A model generated the notes under the pieces. The model was not told where the DNA came from, did not search any database, and worked only from the letters and a program-made list of their open reading frames with translations. Of a stretch of DNA of 64,000 nt, positions 47,301-55,195 are shown one piece after another. Within the stretch, counting starts at the first letter, position 1. Every line of letters starts with the position of its first letter. Source of the stretch: Cristatella mucedo (lineage: Eukaryota > Bryozoa > Phylactolaemata > Cristatellidae). The position numbers and the translations under genes are program-made. Location: positions 1,075,001-1,139,000 of the forward strand of contig WPIO01000093.1 of the NCBI GenBank assembly GCA_009760855.2, written 5' to 3'.

Positions 47301-50300
47301 TAGATATCCAGCATGCACCACATATCCCTCCGCTTAAAGACCGTTGGCGACAGAAGCTTTTGCTCTGCAGGTCATCGACTGTGGAACTCGCTTTCACAAC
47401 TCTTACGCAACGACAACTACTCTCCAACTGCCGACTATGGCTCATACTTTTCAGCGGTCCTGAACTGCTACTTCCATTCTACTCACTACCTCAACTGCTC
47501 TCCTGACTCTGCTATGCTTCCCACTTTCTCTTTGTTGCGTGAGACAAAGTCTGTAGGCTACCGAATGCTTACCGAAAGCCGCTTAGGCTGTGAGTGCGCT
47601 ATACAAAACTCTCCTGCGTAACACCCACATGGTCTTTATGACTTTGTGGAGTTAAAGACGGATAAATTAGATAAATTTTACGGAGATAAATTACATTACA
47701 TTAAATTACATTACTATCCATAAAAATGTATGGATATCCAGCATGCACCACATATCCCTATCCATAAAAATATATCTCAACAAAAATGTCGTGCATTTTT
47801 TCAGCAATCATCGGGGTTTGATTCGTCTTATTTTGAGCGCGAACAATGAGAGGCTCGACAAGATTTGGATCGATGTAAGGAATCGATAAAGTGGCAGATA
47901 GGACAAAACCAACCAATAGTGTTTTCTGATGAACAAGTAATTAAATAATTCTTTAAAGTTATTCCATAGGTCTTAATCTAGATCTTAACTAGGTCTAGAG
48001 CATTAGTTTTCCAAAAGCATATCTCATGGAAACTTGTAGCACATGATTGACACAGTTTTAGAGTTTGGCGTTTTTCCCAAGACTTCGGAAGCAGTTTTGT
48101 GCGTTTCCACAGCTCGCTTTCTTCATCTGGAAACAAAGTTGACTGGTTGCTCGCTCTAAGCATACTATCAATTTATTTACAGTCTCGTCTGGCCTGCGGA
48201 TCTTTGGATGCGCAAAACCGAACGCCTCAAACACTCACCATTCCTAAAGGAGTGCCCACTACAGTTGTTAAGAGATATTTTCGAGAGGGTTAACTTAGAA
48301 CATCATACAACTAGCACTTATCGGTGTTGCGCTCGTGCTATGAAAAAACCAACCCGCGAAAATCGCAGCTGTTTCCGAAACCACCAGAAACCGCCAAACA
48401 ACTACTTATGCGTGGTTTCGCACTTAAGGAGTGAATGAGCTAGGGATGGGCAGGGGGTATTTGTGCCCCCTCCCCACAGAACCGGGGGGGGGGTGGGGGG
48501 CAGCGATCTGGGACGCTCCCTATACCTTAGGTGTAGATAACATACCTATACCGCTTACCGTCACCAACGACTAAATTACGTCCTACTTCCAATTGACGAG
48601 CAACCACCGAGTGAGTCTCGAATAAACACAGCGAGCGTGCGCTATAATTCTGCATTACAAGCGGGCCTAGCCCCCACATCAATTTTGCTTCGCCCCTGCA
48701 CCGTAGTAGCTCAAACAAGGCGGCAACAACACGCACGATTGTTAACGTTTTTCTTTCTCGTATCAATCCTACCTTGTGGTCGTATTTCTTGGCCTTGATT
48801 TAATTTATCAAACACTGCTATGTTTGAGATACGTGTTGATTCCCAGGGTGCTAACAGTTTTTCTGCCGTTCAATTGCTTAAGAAGTCACAGCTATTGATA
48901 CAAACTTACCTTTTTTATACGCGGTTCATTAGAATCTCTGTACCTACCTCATTGCACTTGCCACTGACAAGCTTTCACTGTTCACTCCGCCAGCATACAA
49001 TGAATTTTAGCAGCGAGCTTCCTAATCACGTAATGATGTAATGTAATGTAATGTAATGTAATGTATCTCCGTCAGTAACTCCACAAAGTCATAAAGACCA
49101 TGTGGGCGTTACGCAGGAGAGTTTTGTATAGCGCACTCACAGCCTAAGTGGCTTTCGGTACGCATTCGGTAGCCAACAGACTTCGTCTCACGCAACAAAG
49201 CGAAAGTGGGAAGCATAGCAGAGTTAGGAGAGCAGTTGAGGTAGTGAGTAGCATAGAAGTAGCAGTTCAGGACCGCTGAAAAAGATGTGCCATAGTCGGC
49301 AGTTGGAGAGTAGATGTCGTTGCGTAAGAATTGTGGAAGCGAGTTCCACAGTCTAGGACCTGCAGAGCTAAAGCTTCTGTCGCCAACGGTCTTTAAGCGG
49401 AGGAATGGGACAGCTAATTTATTGTCCACACAGGACCTGAGGGCGCGAACAGGCTGAAACTGATGCAGCAGTTCAGCTAGGTACGAAGGAGCCAAGCCAT
49501 GGCGGGCCCTGTGGGTCAGCGTAAGAACTTTGCTCCGTATCCTTTGCTCAACCGGCAACCATCCTAGCTCTTCCAGCAAAGGTGACACGTGCTGAAACCG
49601 CTGGGACTTGAAGACCAGCCTTGCAGCCATATTCATAGTCCGCTGTAGTAGCATTATAGCTTTCTTTGGTAGCCCAGCCAAAAGGGAATTACAATAATCA
49701 AGCCGAGACAGAACTAAAGAGCTAGTTAAATTTTTTACAAGCCACTGTGGGAGACAGCTTGTAATCTAATGATCCAACCCTGCGTAGACAGTGCAGTAGT
49801 TACATTTAGGTGCAGATCTGCAGCCGGGAGACGGTGACCCGTTCGTTCAATCCTTTCTACTTTCTTCAAAGCACTTGAAGCCAGAGCACTTGCTGACTTT
49901 TATGAATTTAATGTCACTAGTTGTAGCTTTACTACCAGGAAAGTTAGCAGCGCTCCTCTTTGTTCATTGATTGGACGACCGGCTATAAATAATTCAATAT
50001 AATAAGCTGATACCATGCATCGGACCAAAATGCACCGCAGCAGCGACTGGCTGCCAGAGAGTTTGCAGTCATAGCACAGAATAAATTGCACAATGTTCAA
50101 TGTATTAGTAAAGTTAGCAGAGTATTGCATGCAAGGCCACTTTATATATGAAATTTCAAAACGAATCAAGGACAGCAATGCTTGTGACCGAGGCTTGTTA
50201 CTTTTACTCACCCCATCGTTCGTGATCGAAAGACTGTGCTCAGCACCGCAGGCCAGAGACAGTACTGTCACTCCCATCTCTCGAAACAAACTGAACCGGA

Positions 50301-51728
50301 AGCCTTGCTGCTGTGACGAAGTCCTGAAGAGAGACCGCACATTGCTCCACTGTCTCCCCGTGAATTGTAGTGTGACCCGCGAGATCAGCCTAAGCACACT
50401 GTCTGCTGTCAAGCAGCTGCATGCTTAGATCTTTCCGTTATTATTAGACTAGACCAGCACCCTAGTGTGTAGAATGCTTACTGACCGAGATCGAACACAG
50501 TTTTTTTCATACACATTATGCGAGTGCTGTCACTATTTATGTAGGCACTGACCTAATTGACAGGCTTCCTTTGCAACATATGAAAAGTGTCTAGAACGAG
50601 ACTTAGTTCTCCGAAGACGCTTACAAATTATAACAATAATAATACATTTGATAAAGAGAACTCAATCTATTTCTAGGCGCTTTACTATTGGTACAAAGGA
50701 AGCACGATCGAATGATTAGTGGTAGGATGCTCAATAAACAACAAGAATAACATTGTTAGGTGTGAAATGCACAGGGTCAGCATGCAAGTGTGGTTAGTGG
50801 CAGCATGTAACAGTGTCGGCATGCATAAGCACATAATCGCAGGGACCGACTATATTATTTACTAGGGTCACCGACGACCGCTGCTCTACCATTTTATCAG
50901 CCAATCGCAAAGATGGACGATATTGCTTGCTAGCGAAACTAATCACTGCAAGTAGTTTTTTTGCAATTAGATCCACGAGCTAAACTTTCAGAGCGTGTTA
51001 CAGTATCAGCCAATGAGGAGGTAAGGTGCTCGCTCTTCACGACCAAGGTCATGGGTTCGAGTCCTGCTGAGGGCGATCCTTAATTGCCAACTGCAAGCGG
51101 TGGCGATAGCAGTTAAGACTCTTCGTCCGCTATAAAAATGAGGCTATACATCAGCTAATATATTAATATGCAGAATTATCTCACGCTGAGAGGGAGTCTG
51201 ATATTGACCTTAACCTTACCCGACGAAGTCTCGGGAAGGCTGAATGAAGAGCTTGAGGAGTAGCGAGGCCATTCGACTTACGGTTCGCATTCCGATTCAC
51301 TGCATTTTTCGGTATCCCAGGTCTGCACGCATCCGTCGTCCGAGATGGCTGCCACGAGCTTCGCTCGACAAGCCACCGGCCTGCTCACGGCTCGCCGGCG
51401 GACGGCAGAGGGCGCTTCCTTCCGCATGGCCTTCAAAAGAAGGGCGCCATGCGAGCGATGATGACCGAGCGGTCTCAAGTTTATAAGGGGTGGGCATAGC
51501 CTGCAGCTAGCTCTGCCACACTTCCTCTGCTGCTACTCATGCATGCAAGCTAGCGGCCCCTGCAGGTACCTTCTCCGTCACGCGGTTGAGCAGCAGGATT
51601 GCGCAGTCGGCGTGCAGACAGTCGTTCTGTCGGCGGCTGACCAGCTCCATGAGGATTTTGACAAAGAAGAGCAGCAAGTACGACAGGCTGTCTCCTCTCA
51701 GCGCAGCAGGCTGCGGCTGCAGCAGTGC
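34581..51728 (-). CDS. Large RCC1-repeat protein, 3' sixteen exons
   Basis: Sixteen minus-strand exons join with matching phases at every junction: 51728-51570, 51430-51282, 50323-50212, 46113-45968, 45763-45613, 45319-45182, 44917-44720, 43569-43299, 43246-43080, 38324-38199, 38088-37987, 36511-36404, 36142-36027, 35867-35783, 35598-35432 and 35319-34581. They total 2934 bp, or 977 residues plus TGA, and the 5' end is not included. In order the protein shows a helical segment (LLLFFVKILMELV), a WD-like AAISDDGCVQTWDTEK, RCC1 repeats with VYAWGSSRYGQLGIG, LWSWGRGAQGQLGTG and VYSFGCSSFGQLGTG, a blade with a long helical insertion, helical solenoid-like exons (AKLGALDVIAALLLVQEQY), a low-complexity linker, and a C-terminus with FCCGHSF and ACPDC that could bind zinc. 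RCC1 repeats build a seven-bladed propeller used in GTPase exchange or protein binding. I do not recognise the full architecture, so no function is assigned. The 43.3 kb junction is the weakest. Introns host LINE and SINE copies. Confidence 0.8.
35432..35598 (-). CDS. RCC1-domain gene exon
   Basis: TCGCTCGCAG acceptor, then AIAFASCHGIDAED, then Ala/Pro/Ser-rich sequence to a GTGATC donor, phase 2. 167 bp. Confidence 0.7.
35783..35867 (-). CDS. RCC1-domain gene exon
   Basis: TTTCTGCTGCAG acceptor completes an Arg codon. LALATAGQRRGG and GKESIYRLLLAK follow, to a GTAGGT donor, phase 0. 85 bp. Confidence 0.7.
36027..36142 (-). CDS. RCC1-domain gene exon
   Basis: GTGCACAG acceptor, then QPELSQAFQCHLEALLSCKH and HAFATTVDVYR to a GTAGGC donor, phase 2. 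Helical character. Confidence 0.72.
36404..36511 (-). CDS. RCC1-domain gene exon, helical repeat
   Basis: CTTTGCAG acceptor and GTAAGT donor bracket exactly 36 codons, including LYGGAFPMAAAQAAL and LGALDVIAALLLVQEQYEK. The pattern resembles alpha-solenoid helices. Confidence 0.82.
36708..37405 (+). mobile_element. LINE-A 3' fragment in intron
   Basis: Plus-strand, antisense to the host gene. It has QNSAARLVCRERRSCHIAPL and PVKQRIEFKVLS in frame, then a frame break near 37075, then the 3' noncoding region and stem-loop tail with (ATT)n. Confidence 0.88.
37406..37986. other. Intronic sequence, nothing recognised
   Basis: Sequence between LINE-A and the exon ending at 37987. A plus-strand frame at 37565-37885 has no recognisable motif. 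Confidence 0.4.
37987..38088 (-). CDS. RCC1-domain gene exon
   Basis: GTGCCGTTTAG acceptor and GTAGGT donor bracket exactly 34 codons (RNDLQRCDAITESGILEL, then AAYSLHLIPCIAK). Phase 0 on both sides. Confidence 0.75.
38199..38324 (-). CDS. RCC1-domain gene exon
   Basis: GCGATTGTAG acceptor and GTGAGT donor bracket exactly 42 codons (EKDAVAPDGLLLPPAAHVLL, then a Ser-rich run). A second frame is also open here. This one is chosen because its phases fit both neighbours. Confidence 0.6.
38722..38875 (+). repeat. SINE-B, plus strand
   Basis: The head contains GGTCGTGGGTTCGAGTCCTG (box B GTTCGAGTC). The body GCAAGCAGTGGCGGTAGCCG, then AAGGCTCTTCTGCTGCTATA, ends with AAATCAGCTAACC and T-rich sequence. 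Near-complete. Confidence 0.85.
40043..42001 (+). CDS. LINE-B ORF2 reverse transcriptase, N-terminally truncated
   Basis: 653 codons are open from the truncation point (the first ATG at 40211 leaves 596). It encodes the reverse transcriptase and C-terminal region of a non-LTR retrotransposon. This enzyme would copy element RNA into DNA at a nicked target. Motifs in order are IVRPILKKPGLD, NYRPVSLLPFLSKILEK, FQSGFKRQHSTETALL, LDLSAAFDTIDHEVLLERL, GVPQRSVLGPLLF, HFYADDTQLYLSF with the catalytic YADD, and FLKLNDDKTELLLIG. The C-terminal region then shows LDYCNSLLAGLPKKAI, LEWLPVEQRI and GPRLWNSLPQFLR. The apurinic-like endonuclease domain expected upstream is missing. One odd residue is Arg where Gly is near invariant in motif B (codon 40925-40927). 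The copy looks young but probably inactive. Confidence 0.9.
   Translation, partial: KKTRASFFIRKLNSCQSDTKQIYKTVNHLLANAARSDSPDIKGSAEKFSAFFTEKIVHIRASIKPPPTKAIAVPQPVTFLKRFSDVSAFDVAALIRSSKKSSSPEDPIPSSLWSSLADQLSPAITKIFNASLGKGVVPKSFKSAIVRPILKKPGLDTEVLANYRPVSLLPFLSKILEKYVAKQLVEHIENNGMSEAFQSGFKRQHSTETALLRVNNDILRGNDDGNVTALALLDLSAAFDTIDHEVLLERLRTTIGLPDEALAWFKSYLSDRVQSVSCGGQVSNMRRVTRGVPQRSVLGPLLFSIYTQPLGKVIKAHGIGYHFYADDTQLYLSFKPSESAAATEKLNACLADIRSWMSENFLKLNDDKTELLLIGHPKRVAGLKGFAVLIGDAISRPSPCARNLGVVFDSCLNFKSFIQKTASTASHHIRSLFKIRSCLPQCLVKNLTSSLVLSRLDYCNSLLAGLPKKAIMPLQRTMNMAARLVFKSQRFQHVSPLLKELEWLPVEQRIQSKVLTLTHKARHGLAPSYLAELLHQFQPVRALRSCVDNKLAVPFLRLTTVGDRSFSSAGPRLWNSLPQFLRNDIYSPTADYGTSFSAVLNCYFYATHYLNCSPNSAMLPTFSLLRETKSVGYRMRTESRLGCECAIQNSPA
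40043..42056 (+). mobile_element. LINE-B element, long open frame
   Basis: A CR1/L2-like LINE, 5'-truncated, nested in LINE-A. The open frame runs uninterrupted from the junction to TAA at 41999-42001. The 3' end carries CACCCACATGGTCTTTATGA, then GACGGAGATACATTACATTA. The pentameric tail differs from the LINE-A (ATT)n. Confidence 0.92.
42826..43079. other. Intronic sequence
   Basis: Sequence between a LINE-A tail and an exon of the RCC1-domain gene. The GTGAGT donor of that exon starts at 43079. Nothing else was recognised. Confidence 0.4.
43080..43246 (-). CDS. RCC1-domain gene exon
   Basis: It encodes ACHRGSSTLGPGLAEQVVYT and GCTSDQVLRGSSAALREYF to a strong GTGAGT donor. The acceptor is set at CATCTAAG by frame and phase, giving a 52-bp intron before it. 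Another acceptor near 43200 (GTCACAG) is possible. Confidence 0.55.
43299..43569 (-). CDS. RCC1-domain gene exon with two propeller blades
   Basis: GCTGCAG acceptor, then VSCTALHTLALTSAGQLYAW, an insertion with GEEEEP, then VAGSSDFCVALDEQGRLLAW. Both blades are typical RCC1 repeats. The donor may be at 43303 (CAG/GTCGGT) or 43299. Phase favours the latter. Confidence 0.75.
43948..44011 (+). repeat. LINE-A 3' tail, diverged
   Basis: GCGAGATGTAAAACACCCTG, then ATAGAGATGAAGTTCTTCTA, then GGAGGCGCTATACAG. A degenerate terminal stem-loop in an intron. Confidence 0.55.
44105..44225 (-). repeat. SINE-B, minus strand, diverged
   Basis: GCTGAGTCTTAACGGCTATC, then TTGCAGAAGGCAATAGCAGA, then CAGGACTCGAACCCAAGAGC. 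Confidence 0.65.
44226..44719. other. Intronic sequence
   Basis: Intron downstream of the exon ending at 44720. Long open frames here are incidental. Nothing recognised. Confidence 0.4.
44720..44917 (-). CDS. RCC1-domain gene exon with helical insertion
   Basis: TTTTCAAG acceptor, then IAVTVSNAVYAWGVSPPLLE, AARALQAARDLRMD and KVSTQFSGTIVQ to a GTTCGT donor, phase 0, 66 codons. The charged helical insertion sits inside an RCC1 blade. Confidence 0.82.
44993..45130 (-). repeat. SINE-A, minus strand
   Basis: Tail AGCGCCCTAAGAGATAGAGC, then CAATCTCTATTCAGTCCC, then a head with CAGGGCTCGAGCCCACGACC (box B) and GAGAGCACCTTGACTGCTGG. Confidence 0.75.
45182..45319 (-). CDS. RCC1-domain gene exon
   Basis: CGATGCAG acceptor, GDVYSFGCSSFGQLGTGDTG, then LDEPVRLIATHSFHS to a GTAAGT donor. 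46 codons, phase 0 on both sides. A full RCC1 blade edge. Confidence 0.88.
45493..45681. repeat. 95-bp tandem duplication copying an exon end and donor
   Basis: Bases 45493-45586 recur at 45588-45681 without a visible mismatch, at a 95-bp period. On the minus strand each copy holds the coding end AAAAGGQAHSLVLTSE and its GTGAGC donor. The copy at 45588-45681 is the exon end. The other lies in the following intron. Confidence 0.9.
45613..45763 (-). CDS. RCC1-domain gene exon
   Basis: TTATTTTAG acceptor completes an Arg codon. LWSWGRGAQGQLGTG and AAGGQAHSLVLTSE follow, to a GTGAGC donor. 151 bp, phases 2 and 0. This is a classic RCC1 repeat. Confidence 0.9.
45968..46113 (-). CDS. RCC1-domain gene exon
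   Basis: A CT-rich tract and ATCGAAG acceptor, then VYAWGSSRYGQLGIGAVQ and VDIACGHYHTLAITEDG to a GTACGA donor, phase 2. The best-conserved blade of the set. Confidence 0.92.
46155..46349 (+). mobile_element. LINE-A 3' noncoding end
   Basis: It carries GCATGCTGACCCTGTGCATG, then TCACCCCTAACC, then the consensus stem-loop and (ATT)n. It lies about 40 bp upstream of an exon acceptor whose pyrimidine tract is a short (GA)n on the plus strand. Confidence 0.88.
46350..46949. other. Intronic sequence
   Basis: AT-leaning intronic DNA with nothing recognised. Confidence 0.4.
46950..47290 (-). mobile_element. LINE-A 3' end, minus strand
   Basis: (AAT)n, a diverged stem-loop, then GTGTCATGCACAGGGTCAAC and a TTTTTAAATGTCGTCATG stretch as in other minus copies. 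Confidence 0.75.
47331..47732 (+). mobile_element. LINE-B 3' fragment with target site duplication
   Basis: 5'-truncated insertion beginning at CCGCTTAAAGACCGTTGGCG. It encodes the LINE-B C-terminus (SAGHRLWNSLSQLLR, then LLRETKSVGYRM) and ends in TTACATTACA-type repeats. A 27-bp direct repeat flanks it (47304-47330 and 47733-47759). Confidence 0.92.
47733..49032. other. Intronic sequence
   Basis: Mostly AT-leaning DNA with a G-rich run at 48484-48500. No exon or known repeat seen. Confidence 0.4.
49033..49765 (-). mobile_element. LINE-B 3' fragment, minus strand
   Basis: A (TGTAA)n pentamer tail at 49033-49063 precedes the 3' noncoding region. A 190-codon intact C-terminal frame follows (GLPKKAIMLLQRTMNMAARL, LGWLPVEQRI, GPRLWNSLPQFLR). 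Very similar to the 40-42 kb copy. The 5' end is cut near GTGGGAGACAGCTTG. Confidence 0.92.
49766..50211. other. Intronic sequence
   Basis: Intron following the exon that ends at 50212. No repeat or exon recognised. Confidence 0.4.
50212..50323 (-). CDS. RCC1-domain gene exon
   Basis: CTCTCTTCAG acceptor, then TSSQQQGFRFSLFREMGVTV and LSLACGAEHSLSITNDG to a GTGAGT donor. Phase 2 in and phase 0 out fit both neighbours. Typical start of an RCC1 repeat array. Confidence 0.85.
50568..50865 (-). mobile_element. LINE-A 3' ends, tail to tail
   Basis: A degenerate plus-oriented tail (50568-50632) meets a minus-oriented LINE-A 3' end (50633-50865) with (AAT)n, TTTCTAGGCGCTTTAC and GTGAAATGCACAGGGTCAGC. 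Confidence 0.7.
51020..51172 (+). repeat. SINE-B, plus strand
   Basis: Head GGTGCTCGCTCTTCACGACC, box B GGTTCGAGTCCTG, body CAAGCGGTGGCGATAGCAGT, end AAAAATGAGGCTATACATCA then GCTAATAT. Near-complete. Confidence 0.85.
51282..51430 (-). CDS. RCC1-domain gene exon with WD-like blade
   Basis: CCCTTCTTTTGAAG acceptor, a basic stretch, then KLVAAISDDGCVQTWDTEK to a GTAAGT donor, phase 2. The SDDG..TWD signature is WD40-like or an RCC1 blade edge. Confidence 0.78.
51570..51728 (-). CDS. RCC1-domain gene exon, helical
   Basis: CTGCTTCGTAG acceptor, then LRGDSLSYLLLFFVKILMEL, CLHADCAILLLNRVTEK to a GTACCT donor. 53 codons, phase 0 on both sides. Strongly helical. Confidence 0.75.
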
Positions 51729-52394
51729 CTACGAAGCAGCAGCAGGCGAGTGGACGGCCGTGAGCGACTTCCGGAATGCCCGAAACCGGCTCGCGGGCGG
51801 CACGAGCCTCACTCACAAGGCTGCACTCCATGCAGATCGCTGATTGGTTGGGGGGATTTTTGGGCCCGGATTCTAATCGCGATCGAGCGCCAGGTCTAAG
51901 GCACAGAGGAGGGCTAGGCGAGCGACCGATGGCTGCTCGGTTATTCGGGGGGGGGAGAGAGGGTAGAGTATGGCAAATGCTCAACTTGAAGAAATACGTC
52001 GAATGCGAAACTGGCTTAATTTTTCATGTCTCAATAGCAGCAGTGGTATCGAAACGGATATCTTCGAGCGTAGTCCTTGCACAAGAGACACACGATCCAA
52101 GCAAAATTTCACTAGTTTACGTATAAGTGGTGTCAAGTTATTAAGGAAAGTTAGTTAGCCCGTTCCTAATTTCTCTACCTGGTTCGGCTGACCTGAAATA
52201 GCAGCTTCTTGTGGGTTTGAAGTAGCAAGATCCGGGTGCGACCGAAAGTTAATTCGCGCAGGTACCTGACATCAATCGTGTTTCGATTCCGATGATGTCA
52301 TGTAGCCTCCGAAAAGGAAAGACAAGACATTGGTAGTGCACCTCAAAAGAGCCAAAGCTCTTCCTTTCTACGCACTATGCATGCTCCTGGGAAG
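51729..52394. other. Possible intron of the RCC1-domain gene
   Basis: No exon recognised. It includes a G-rich run at 51943-51960. Confidence 0.35.
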
Positions 52395-52900
52395 GATTCC
52401 CGTGAACTGTTTGACAATGACATGAATAATGTCAGCACGCACAAGTACACAAAGCACAATTCAGGCTGACTGTGAGAAACGCGTGGGTATCTAGCTTCTT
52501 TTTAAATTTTGTCAAATCTGGGGACGTCGTGACATCAGTCGGGAGTGATAACCAGGCCTTGGGAGCAGACTAGCAGATAGCACGGTCTACGAGAGATTCG
52601 AGGTTGGCTAGTACTCATGCTATTTTTTCAGGGCGGGTATTGTTTCCTACACCACCATCCCAGCGTAAGCTGTGATAGAAATTGAGCGAGAATACAGAAA
52701 CTGCGACAGACACAATTTTCCAATTTGGAGACTGTCGAAAAGCCCCAGAGCGAGTCGCGTCGACCAATCAAGTTCTTATGATAATAATCATCAAAATAAC
52801 AATAATGGCAAAGCTTTTGTATTGTATTGTATTGCCACCTAAGAAAACGAAATCTCTTATAAGGCACTTCACACGCTAGACTGAAAAGAAAGCATATGCT
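52395..52900 (-). mobile_element. LINE-A fragments, decayed, minus strand
   Basis: 52395-52600 matches the LINE-A 3' noncoding region and C-terminal end (TTTTTAAATTTTGTCAAATC, then GGGGACGTCGTGACATCAGT). 52790-52900 is a diverged tail. Confidence 0.65.
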
Positions 52901-53269
52901 CCGATAACAGCATGCAAACACACATAAACTCGCACATAACCAAATGTGTGCCAGTGCATCCGTCCGTAATAAAAGATGAGCTTCAAAGGAACAGTATCTT
53001 TAAAAAGTTTGAGAAGCCAAGGAGAACTACTAAATCGAAGTGTGTCCAGATTACAGGTAGAATATCTTACAGTGCGTGCAGTCGATTGAGCTTAACAACA
53101 AGTAATACTCCCTTCAAAGTGATCGTAAGAAAATGGCCTTCACATATTCCTTTTATAAGAGATTAGTCAATCAAGCATGCAGCTGGCGGCTTTCAGAAGG
53201 TTTGGCGGGTGGGCGGAGTGCCGTCTCTACTGGAAGGAGGCCGAATAAAAGGTAGGGTACGTTTCTCTC

Positions 53270-54430
53270 AACGTCCGTGAAGCGCTAATAATCGCAGAGA
53301 GGACGAACCATCTTGAACACTATGCGGTGTGAGAAGCATTTAAGTTTCGCTTCCGATGTCGCCATATCGCGGGTACAGTGACATAACTCAATAGAGAGTT
53401 CCAGGCTCTCGGCAAATGCGGCCACCAAAAGAAATAGATATCGCACAATGTTGCAGCTAAAAATCAGATCCAGAGGACCAGGTGATGCAAGTGGAGACAG
53501 AATGAGCAAGCATTTTATCTGTGGCTGTAGGTAAGCCGGAGTAAGAGAACGACAGAACGCACAAGCTAATGACGAGACCTTAAAGTCGACGCATTGTTTG
53601 AAGGCGAGCCAATGCCGTCGGACTGAAGCGGTATCGCGTTTGGCCACGACAATCACGATAGATGGGCCTAGCTGCAGAATTATGCACCGTTTTTACGATA
53701 AGTGTCGCATTACAAGGGTGGGCAGAACTGTGAGGGAGTAGCTTGCGGAAGTCTGAAGTGACATCGAAAAATATGTTCACAGCCCGACAACGGAAGACTG
53801 CCGACAGCTCGAACGTTCCAGCCCGCCGGCTGCAGACAGCCTGCCAGCCTTAGCCCAGCGAGCTGGGTGCTTCCAGGGAGAGAGGCCAGTGCGGATCGTA
53901 TTGTCTCACGCTCCATAGAGGCTCTCGTTAAAAGAAGCGGTCGTCGTGCGAACTGTTTCTGCTTCAATCGTGGCTATGAGATATCAAACGGCGATTTCCA
54001 TTGATTGGGCTGCGGTGCTCGTACAAAGCAAGCGCGCCTGAATTTCACAGTGCTGCATCACTGAAAGCAGGCGACTTGATCCTGGAGCTGACCTAGTCAT
54101 ACAGAGATCAGAGGTCATTTTGGAATAGGATGCCCAGATTCTGCGGCGGAGAGGCTAAGGGAGAGATACTCGCTGAGCCGCTTTCAAGGCGAGGCCGTTC
54201 TCGTTTCTGAGTGGCGCCAGGTGACGCTCATAAATATTTGGTTATCTGGTTTGTCATTCAATTTTACAACGTTAGCGTCAGTTTCAAAATGTTTACAGCG
54301 TTGTCATCAGAGTTCAAATGTCGGGAATACAAGCTGCAAGAAATTTGAGAGCCTAGGCTAAAGGAAGGTAGGGAGGATCAAATAACAGGTAGGACTGAGT
54401 GCCATCTGAATAGTAATTAAACCAGATAAT
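53270..54430 (-). mobile_element. LINE-A copy, decayed, with internal unrelated segment
   Basis: Minus-strand motifs include TVHNSAARPIYRD and RRHWLAFKQCVDFKVSSL. Further up, sequence matches the FQSDLSLDDH and FLKLN regions at nucleotide level. About 53790-54000 does not match other copies and may be an insertion. Confidence 0.7.
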
Positions 54431-54464
54431 GTTTGGCCCTGGAGGCGGTAAGAGATATGGAGAG

Positions 54465-54694
<230 letters not shown>

Positions 54695-54837
54695 TGCGAA
54701 AAGGCTGATGTAGAACAGTTTTGCTAAGGAGTTAAGGTGCTCTCCATAATAACCAAGGTCAAGATGCCCACGTTTACGACCGAGGTCGTGCTTCGAACCC
54801 TGTGGCGTATGAGTAGCGCCTGGAAATGAAAATATAT

Positions 54838-54995
54838 GTTATTCATTTGCATAACACCCTAAGAGAACTGAATCTCTATACAGGCGCTTCACATACGTAT
54901 GCCACAAGGCTCGAGCTCAGGATCTCGATCGTCCAAGGCGAGTGCCTTGACCTTGGTCATCGAAGGCGACTACCTTAACCACCGGGTCAAGGTAG
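54838..54995 (-). repeat. SINE-A, minus strand
   Basis: Tail CATAACACCCTAAGAGAACT, then GAATCTCTATACAGGCGCTT. Head with AAGGCTCGAGCTCAGGATCT and AGTGCCTTGACCTTGGTCAT. Confidence 0.75.
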
Positions 54996-55195
54996 ATCTA
55001 AAGTGCAAACGTGCTGTCTCAGCCGCTTATACCCTGGCAAGATGATAGGCGATCAAGGTCTTGGGTAATCACTGGGTACCAAATGTTACCGAGATCAAAC
55101 TGAGAAACTTGATCTCAGTGAGCATTCTAGAGAAGGTCATCGTACCGCCAAGTAGTCAGCGACCTTCTCGTGAATGCTTAAAAGAACGTCCCGCT

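Noticed and set aside
53800-53952. Minus-strand exon candidate beginning FARRPLLLTRASMERETIRS after an AACAG acceptor
   Set aside because: It lies inside a decayed LINE-A copy (53270-54430), has no good donor, and its frame runs into LINE-A sequence.
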